In this document: one piece after another, positions 27,989 to 32,940 of the stretch | Position numbering within the stretch: position 1 is the first letter of the stretch | How the letters are laid out: every line of letters starts with the position of its first letter | NCBI GenBank assembly: GCA_021792835.1 | Contig: JAJYTY010000016.1 | Coordinates: 1-32,940 of the forward strand | Source: Pseudomonadota bacterium | Lineage (GTDB): Bacteria > Pseudomonadota > Gammaproteobacteria > Burkholderiales > Burkholderiaceae_C | Direction of reading: 5' to 3' | Length of the DNA stretch: 32,940 bases | Position numbers and translations under genes: made by a program | Notes under the pieces: model-generated | The model's database searches: none | What the model was told of the DNA's origin: nothing | The model's input: the letters and a program-made list of their open reading frames with translations, nothing else

Positions 27989-28654
27989 ATGCCCCCGAAG
28001 CACTTCATTGCGACGGCCGAGGCCGCATTCATCGCGGGTCTTACGGACCGCCAGATGCATCGAATCGTGGACGAGCGGCTAGTGCCGCAAAGCCTCTTTC
28101 AAAGGCAGGGAAGCCAACGCCGATTCACCCTGCTGGCCGCGGGATTGGCGAAGTTCTACTTCGGCACCGAGGATGTGTTGCTCGCCGGTGCGCGACGGTG
28201 GGTGCTCGACGAAATCACCGACCGGGTTCAACGCCTGGAAGCGGACATGGGTGTCCTCGCGTTGTCCCGCCTCGATGCCGTCGACTGGAAGGTCGCGCGC
28301 AAGGCACTGGTCATTGACGTCCTGCCCTATCTGCAGGAAGCGCTCGCTCGCGCCGACGAAGTGGCCCGCGCCAGCGCTCTTGTGACGGCCGACCCCGAAC
28401 TGATGGGCGGAGCTGCAGTGTTCGCGGGCACTCGAGTACCGGTGGAAATCGTGCTGGGTTCGCTCGCGGCTGGCGTCGGCATGGATCGGCTGAAGGCGTC
28501 GTATCCGTTCCTGACCGAGGCACACGTGCGGGCCGCGGCGATTCACAACGAGGTTCATCCTCGTCGAGGCCGGCCGCGCCGCCGCTGGAGCGACGCGAAC
28601 CCGGAGGCCACGCCTGTCGCGACGCGGGTGGTCAGGCGTACTTTCGCCGCATGA
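27989..28654 (+). CDS. DUF433-type antitoxin with N-terminal DNA-binding-like region
   Basis: This 221-residue protein has a MerR/HTH-like N-terminus (AAFIAGLTDRQMHRIVDERL, about 9-60) and a middle helical linker. The C-terminal DUF433 domain (about 130-195) has VTADPELMGGAAVFAGTRVPVEIVL and VGMDRLKASYPFLTEAHVRAA. A basic tail with RRGRPRRR follows. DUF433 proteins commonly precede DUF5615 PIN-like toxins and act as antitoxins. The start follows GGAGGA within the inverted repeat. Its stop overlaps the next start (ATGA, 28651-28654). Autorepression through the upstream repeat is expected. Codon and base usage looks less GC-extreme than in neighbours, which fits mobile modules. Confidence 0.85.
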   Translation: MPPKHFIATAEAAFIAGLTDRQMHRIVDERLVPQSLFQRQGSQRRFTLLAAGLAKFYFGTEDVLLAGARRWVLDEITDRVQRLEADMGVLALSRLDAVDWKVARKALVIDVLPYLQEALARADEVARASALVTADPELMGGAAVFAGTRVPVEIVLGSLAAGVGMDRLKASYPFLTEAHVRAAAIHNEVHPRRGRPRRRWSDANPEATPVATRVVRRTFAA

Positions 28655-29073
28655 CCTTTCGGTTTCTCGTCGACGAGTGCTTGACGCCCGAACTCGTGAA
28701 CCTGGCTGTCGCTGCCGGCCATGTCGAGTCGACCTGTGTGCGTGACCGTGGTTGGGCCGGCTGCAAGGATTGGCAGCTCATGGAGCATGTGATCGCAGGC
28801 GACTTCGCCCTTGTGACCCACAACTCCCCTGACTTTCGCGGCGCAGGGTCCGCGAGTCCCGGCGGGGAGCATGCAAGGCAGCCCATTCACGCTGGTCTGG
28901 TGTGCTTGAACTCGGTCCACGTCATGGACCTGCAGCGGCAGATCGGATTGTTCCGGCTGGTCCTGGCCGAGCTCGACCCTGTGGATGGCCTCGTCAATCA
29001 GGCGCTGGATGTCTTCGAGAGGGAAGATGGCTCAGTGGAGATGCTGATCTATGACATCCCCGATGCGCGATGA
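28651..29073 (+). CDS. DUF5615 PIN-like ribonuclease-type toxin
   Basis: This 140-residue protein starts FRFLVDECLTPELVNLA, the acidic first motif of DUF5615 PIN-like domains. A central segment CKDWQLMEHVIAGDFALVTHNSPDFRG carries several acids, Asp in GDF and in PDF, where the family has TxDxDF. PIN-domain toxins cleave RNA using a cluster of acidic residues with Mg or Mn. It is translationally coupled to the upstream DUF433 protein, as expected for an antitoxin-toxin pair. The THNSPDF motif departs slightly from the usual TrDrDF, so weak or altered activity is possible. Confidence 0.85.
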   Translation: MTFRFLVDECLTPELVNLAVAAGHVESTCVRDRGWAGCKDWQLMEHVIAGDFALVTHNSPDFRGAGSASPGGEHARQPIHAGLVCLNSVHVMDLQRQIGLFRLVLAELDPVDGLVNQALDVFEREDGSVEMLIYDIPDAR

Positions 29074-29106
29074 ATCGCCCGCGGTGCCTGCATGTGCCGC
29101 GCCCGC

Positions 29107-30399
29107 TCAGGCCGGCGCCACACGCCCGGAGTGCCGCGTGTTGCCCGAAGCGGCGCCCCGGTCCAGCGCGAGGTCGCGTGCCTCGATGTCGGTGCGCCGG
29201 CCGAGCAGCTGGTCGCTGACGATGCGCGCGCTGCCGCAGGCCATGGTCCAGCCCAGCGTGCCGTGGCCGGTGTTGAGCAGCAGGTTGGCGTAGCGGGTCG
29301 GGCCCAGCAGTGGCGTGCCGTCCGGGGTCATCGGGCGCAGGCCGGTCCAGAATTGCGCGGCGCCGAGGTCGCCGCCGGGGAACAGCTGGCGCGTGACCAT
29401 TTCCAGCGTGGCGCGCCGGCGCGGGTTCAGGCGCAGGTCGAAGCCGGCGAGCTCGGCCATGCCGCCGACGCGGATGCGGCGGTCGAAGCGCGTGATGGCG
29501 ATCTTGTAGGTCTCGTCGAGCACGGTCGAGCGCGGCGCCAGCGCCTCGTCGAGCAGCGGCACGGTCAGCGAGTAGCCTTTCACCGGATACACCGGAAGAC
29601 CGATTCCCAGCGGCAGCAGCAGCGCGCGCGAGTAGCTGCCGAAGGCCAGCACGTAGGCCTCGGCCTGCAGCAGCTCGCCGTCGACCAGCACGCCGGTGAT
29701 TCGCCGCGCGTCGGCGCGCAGCGCCTGCACCTGGCGCGCGAACTCGAAACGCACCCCGAGCTGCTGCGCGCGGCGCGCCAGCTCGGTGGTGAACATGTGG
29801 CAATCGCCGGTCTCGTCGCCCGGAAGCTGCAGCCCGCCGACCAGGCGGTCGCCGGTGCGCGCCAGCGCGGGCTCGACCTCCTGCAGCTCGTCGCGCCGCA
29901 GCAGCCGGTGCTCGACCCCGCACTCGCGCAGTACCGCGATGTCGCGCTGCGCGGCGTCGAACTGCGCCGGGTCGCGGAACACCTGCAGGGTCCCCGCGCT
30001 GCGCTGCTCGTATTCGATTCCGGTCTCGGCGCGCAACTCGCGCAGGCAGTCGCGGCTGTACTCGGCCACGCGCATCATGCGTTCCTTGTTCACGGCGTAG
30101 CGCGACGCGGTGCAGTTGCGCAGCATCGAATGCATCCAGCGCAGCTGCCACAGCGAGCCGTCCGGGCGGATGGCCAGCGGAGCGTGGCGCTGGAACATCC
30201 ACTTCAGCGCCTTCAGCGGGATCCCCGGCGCCGCCCACGGCGTCGAATAGCCGGGCGAGACCTGGCCGGCGTTGGCGTAGCTGGTCTCCAGCGCCGCGCC
30301 GCTGGCGCGGTCCAGCACGCTGACCTGCGCGCCCGCTCGCGCGAGGTAATAGGCGGTGGTGACTCCGACCACGCCAGATCCCAGAACCATGACTTTCAT
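29107..30399 (-). CDS. dadA: D-amino acid dehydrogenase
   Basis: This 430-residue FAD enzyme of the DAO family deaminates D-amino acids, mainly D-alanine, and feeds electrons to the quinone pool. The nucleotide fold is [20 protein letters not shown] at the N-terminus. [29 protein letters not shown] and [36 protein letters not shown] are the characteristic DadA segments. Length matches the 432-residue E. coli enzyme. The ATG at 30399 follows AGGAGATCGG. It is divergent from an Lrp-type regulator with 118 bases between starts. There is no dadX racemase here, unlike the dadAX operons of enterics and pseudomonads. Confidence 0.95.
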   Translation of the reverse strand: MKVMVLGSGVVGVTTAYYLARAGAQVSVLDRASGAALETSYANAGQVSPGYSTPWAAPGIPLKALKWMFQRHAPLAIRPDGSLWQLRWMHSMLRNCTASRYAVNKERMMRVAEYSRDCLRELRAETGIEYEQRSAGTLQVFRDPAQFDAAQRDIAVLRECGVEHRLLRRDELQEVEPALARTGDRLVGGLQLPGDETGDCHMFTTELARRAQQLGVRFEFARQVQALRADARRITGVLVDGELLQAEAYVLAFGSYSRALLLPLGIGLPVYPVKGYSLTVPLLDEALAPRSTVLDETYKIAITRFDRRIRVGGMAELAGFDLRLNPRRRATLEMVTRQLFPGGDLGAAQFWTGLRPMTPDGTPLLGPTRYANLLLNTGHGTLGWTMACGSARIVSDQLLGRRTDIEARDLALDRGAASGNTRHSGRVAPA

Positions 30400-30517
30400 C
30401 GCCGATCTCCTGCGGACTGCACCATGGCGGCGACTGTAGGAGCAAGTCGTCAGGAACATTAACCGTTTTGTGGCAATATCTCGGTAAAAATACCTGTGCA
30501 TCGACCGCATTCAAGCC
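30400..30517. promoter_or_regulatory. Divergent promoter region of dadA and the Lrp-type gene
   Basis: The 118-base spacer contains an AT-rich core at about 30456-30495, which stands out from the surrounding GC-rich DNA. Lrp-family proteins bind AT-rich degenerate dyads, so this is a likely binding and promoter zone. I could not place -35 and -10 elements with confidence for either gene. Confidence 0.4.
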
Positions 30518-30997
30518 ATGGAACGCGAAAAACACCAGCTCGACCGCATCGACCGCAAGATCCTGGACATCCTGCAGCGCGAAGGCCGCATCGCCGTCAC
30601 CGAGCTGGCCTCGCGGGTCGGGCTCACCACGTCGCCGTGCGCGGAGCGTGTCCGGCGCCTGGAGCGCGACGGCGTGATCACCGGCTATTGCGCGACGGTG
30701 TCGCCGGCGGCGGTGGACAAGCCCCTGCTGGTGTTCGTGGAGATCAAGCTGGTGGCCAAGGGCGCCGATGTATTCGACGCGGTGCGCGAGGAACTGCTGC
30801 ACATGCCCGAGGTGCTGGAATGCCACCTCGTGTCGGGAGAGTTCGACTACCTGCTGAAGTTCCGGCTGCGCGACATGCGCGAATACCGCAGCCTGCTCGG
30901 CAACATTCTCAAGCGCCTGCCCGGGGCCGCAGAGTCGCGCAGCCTGATCGTGATGGAGGAGATCAAGGAGTCGCTGTACCTGCCGCTGGTTCGCTGA
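30518..30997 (+). CDS. Lrp/AsnC-family transcriptional regulator, likely of dadA
   Basis: This 159-residue protein has an N-terminal helix-turn-helix (VTELASRVGLTTSPCAERVRRLERDGVI, about 25-55). A C-terminal RAM/AsnC ligand domain follows with LLVFVEIKLVAKGADVFDAV and VLECHLVSGEFDYLLKFRLRDM. Lrp proteins form octamers, wrap AT-rich DNA and bind small amino acids. Divergent orientation to dadA fits a DadR-like role, sensing L-alanine and activating D-amino acid breakdown, but BkdR-like and general Lrp functions are possible. Its last 35 bases overlap the converging livM gene. Confidence 0.9.
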   Translation: MEREKHQLDRIDRKILDILQREGRIAVTELASRVGLTTSPCAERVRRLERDGVITGYCATVSPAAVDKPLLVFVEIKLVAKGADVFDAVREELLHMPEVLECHLVSGEFDYLLKFRLRDMREYRSLLGNILKRLPGAAESRSLIVMEEIKESLYLPLVR

Positions 30998-32126
30998 GCC
31001 GGCGCGGGCCTGCCCATGCCCGCAGCTGGCCGACGATTCCGCGCGGGAAGAAATACACGCTGAGCACGAACAGCAGCCCGAGCCAGAAGGGCCAGCGTTC
31101 GCCGCCGAGCAGGGCTCCGAGCACCGGCACGCGCCCCAGCCAGGTGGCGTGCGCGACGCCCAGCAGGTTCTGCAGGTACGAGCTCGCCACCGCCAGCAGC
31201 GCCGAGCCGATCACCGCGCCGTACAGCGTTCCCATGCCGCCGATGACGGTCATCAGCAGGATGTCGATCATCACGTCGAAGGACAGGGTCTGGCCGACGC
31301 TGACGTATTGCAGCGACAGCGCGTACAGCGCGCCGGAGATGCAGGCGATGGTGGCGGCGATGCAGTTGTCGGCGCCGAGGTAGCGCACGGTGCGATAGCC
31401 CAGCGCCTCGGCGCGGAACGCGTTCTCGCGCATGGCCTTGAGCACCAGCCCGAACGGCGAGTTCACGATGCGCAGCATCAGCAGGAACAGCAGCAGCGCC
31501 GACGCGTACAGGATGTAGTAGAGCACCGTGGCGCCGCCGAAGTGCACATGAAAGCCCGGCGCATGCCCGCCGAGCCAGCCGATGATGTCGAAGCCGCGCA
31601 GCCGCGGTCCGTTCCACACCGGCGAGATCGCCCGCGGCAGGTTCAGCGTCAGCCCGTCCTCGCCGCCGGTGATCGAATACATCTTCGACACCGTGATCGA
31701 GAACGCGCTGGCCACGGCCAGCGTGACCATCGCGAAGAACAGGTTCTTCACGCGCAGCGACAGCACGCTGATCAGCAGCGCCAGCACGATCGAGAAGGCC
31801 ACCGCGGCGCCCAGTCCGGTGGCGATCGCGCCCCAGCCGGTGCCCAGGCGCTGCAGTGCGATGGCCACGCCGTAGGCGCCGATGCCGAAGAACATGCCGT
31901 GCGCGAACGAAACGATCGACGCATAGCCCAGCAGCATGTCGTAGCTGGCTGCCAGGATCAGGAACACGCAGATGTCCGAGCAGGTGCGGTAGGCGATGGT
32001 GCCGGGGAACAGGAACGGCGCGAAGCCGAGCGCCGCGGCGATCAGCAGCAACAGCGCTGCCAACGGGCGGCTGCGCGGGGGATCGGCGCTGAGGCAGCGT
32101 GAAAGCAGGGAAGGGGACGGGGACAT
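30963..32126 (-). CDS. livM: Branched-chain amino acid-type ABC permease LivM
   Basis: This 387-residue inner-membrane protein has about ten helices, including CSDICVFLILAASYDMLLGYASIVSFAHGMFFGIGAYG. The late segment SFDVMIDILLMTVIGGMGTLYGAVIGSALL is the LivM permease signature region. It forms half of the high-affinity uptake channel for branched-chain amino acids, or for related amides or aromatic acids in Betaproteobacteria. The ATG at 32126 follows GAGG; an ATG at 32141, overlapping the livH stop as ATGA, is the alternative. No livF, livG or livK is seen downstream in this direction; the frame ends in the Lrp gene's 3' end. The system must be completed elsewhere or upstream. Confidence 0.9.
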   Translation of the reverse strand: MSPSPSLLSRCLSADPPRSRPLAALLLLIAAALGFAPFLFPGTIAYRTCSDICVFLILAASYDMLLGYASIVSFAHGMFFGIGAYGVAIALQRLGTGWGAIATGLGAAVAFSIVLALLISVLSLRVKNLFFAMVTLAVASAFSITVSKMYSITGGEDGLTLNLPRAISPVWNGPRLRGFDIIGWLGGHAPGFHVHFGGATVLYYILYASALLLFLLMLRIVNSPFGLVLKAMRENAFRAEALGYRTVRYLGADNCIAATIACISGALYALSLQYVSVGQTLSFDVMIDILLMTVIGGMGTLYGAVIGSALLAVASSYLQNLLGVAHATWLGRVPVLGALLGGERWPFWLGLLFVLSVYFFPRGIVGQLRAWAGPRRLSEPAAGTATP

Positions 32127-32137
32127 GGGCGTGGACC

Positions 32138-32940
32138 TCATCGAACGGGCACGAGGCCGCGCGGCCACAGCAGCAGCACCGCGACCATCAGCCCGATGCT
32201 GGAAAACAGCGACACCTGCGGAACGATGTAGGTGGTGTAGTTCGACAGAAGGCCCACCAGCACCGACGCGTACAGGCAGCCGGTGATCGAGCCCAGTCCG
32301 CCCATGATCACCACGATGATGATCAGCACCAGCATCTGCGCGCCCATGCCGGCGCCGACCTGGCCCTGGTACAGGCCCCACATCGCGCCGCCGAGCCCGG
32401 CCAGCGCCGCGCCGCCGACGAACACCGCGAGGAACAGCAGGCGCGCGCGGTAGCCCAGCGCCTGCACCATCTCGACGTTCTCGACCCCGGCGCGGATCAG
32501 CAGCCCGACGCGGGTGCGGTGCACCAGCGCCTGCAGCGCCAGGTACACGGCGAGCCCGAATCCGGCGGCCAGCAGCCGGTACTTCTCGATCACCACGCCG
32601 CCCAGCTGCAGCCCGCCGACGAGGCTCGCCGGCATGCCCATCGACACATCGCCGGCGCCCCAGATGGCCTTGAGCAGTTCGGCGATCAGGTAGGAGGCGC
32701 CGACCGTGACCAGGATCTGGCGCAACGGGTCGCGGTAGACGGGGCGGATGAACAGGTACTCGAACACCCCGCCGAGCAGCGCCAGCACGACGAAGGCGGC
32801 GACGAAACCCGACGCGACGATCCCGAGGTCGGCCAGGCGCGCCGCCGACGCGGCGTGCGTGGCGCCCAGCTGCCGGCCCAGCAGGGCGCTGGCCAGCGCG
32901 CCGGCCAGCGCCAGGCCGGCGATGCACGAGGCCGTGCGCG
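32138..32940 (-). CDS. livH: Branched-chain amino acid-type ABC permease LivH (N-terminus outside window)
   Basis: The frame is open to the window edge, giving about 267 residues. The visible part is a LivH-type permease with LLGGVFEYLFIRPVYRD, ILVTVGASYLIAELLKAIWG, VGLLIRAGVENVEMVQALGYR, FVGGAALAGLGGAMWGL and MLVLIIIVVIMGGLGSITGCL. It partners with LivM, whose start overlaps or closely follows its stop. A preceding hydrophobic stretch, about 32790-32940, may include a helix typical of longer LivH proteins. The true start lies beyond the window. Confidence 0.9.
   Translation of the reverse strand, partial: RTASCIAGLALAGALASALLGRQLGATHAASAARLADLGIVASGFVAAFVVLALLGGVFEYLFIRPVYRDPLRQILVTVGASYLIAELLKAIWGAGDVSMGMPASLVGGLQLGGVVIEKYRLLAAGFGLAVYLALQALVHRTRVGLLIRAGVENVEMVQALGYRARLLFLAVFVGGAALAGLGGAMWGLYQGQVGAGMGAQMLVLIIIVVIMGGLGSITGCLYASVLVGLLSNYTTYIVPQVSLFSSIGLMVAVLLLWPRGLVPVR

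Overview
The window is very GC-rich, has almost no non-coding space (the longest gap between genes is about 220 bases) and carries gene families typical of Burkholderiales-type Betaproteobacteria: an AraC-type pobR beside pobA, a YbhGFSR-like exporter, a LivH/LivM uptake system, Lrp-dadA and an octaheme cytochrome. The lineage is inferred from gene content and base composition; no rRNA or tRNA gene is present to settle it.

Layout. 1-2562: the tail of a membrane protein, then divergent pobR/pobA (4-hydroxybenzoate to protocatechuate). 2676-5139: an oxyanion (molybdate/tungstate-type) binding protein and permease with a one-domain ModE-like regulator and a Mo-box-like dyad, but no ATPase gene. 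5269-9108: a membrane fatty-acid hydroxylase-like protein, a TauE/SafE-type permease, and a four-PAS membrane histidine kinase with no adjacent response regulator. 9325-9852: a periplasmic single-heme cytochrome c that resembles the TsdA/SoxA group. 10074-13072: a DHA2-type efflux pump and a succinyl-CoA:acetate-type CoA-transferase, converging with overlapping 3' ends. 13178-16842: a gamma-glutamyltransferase-like enzyme between two different PLP-dependent threonine/serine dehydratase-like enzymes. 16873-20770 (minus): a run of four genes encoding a membrane-anchored octaheme tetrathionate-reductase-family cytochrome, a b-type cytochrome, an unrecognised exported protein and a membrane-anchored retropepsin-like protease. 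20946-26108: a five-gene HlyD/ABC exporter with two separate ATPases and two permeases. 26218-27797: aldo/keto reductase and nitroreductase. 27947-29073: a DUF433/DUF5615-type toxin-antitoxin pair behind a perfect inverted repeat. 29107-30997: dadA with a divergent Lrp-type regulator. 30963-32940: LivM and a LivH cut by the window edge.

Three themes connect the genes. One is catabolism of aromatic and amino compounds (pobA, dehydratases, CoA-transferase, dadA, liv). A second is possible sulfur-oxyanion electron transfer (TsdA-like cytochrome, octaheme cytochrome with b-type partner, TauE-like permease, FNR-like boxes). The third is export. The most noteworthy points are the octaheme operon with its unknown partner, the TsdA-like single-heme cytochrome with a conserved candidate Cys ligand, the uptake locus lacking an ATPase, the exporter whose sequence departures all fall in one composite ATP site, and the hairpin over the toxin-antitoxin ribosome binding site.
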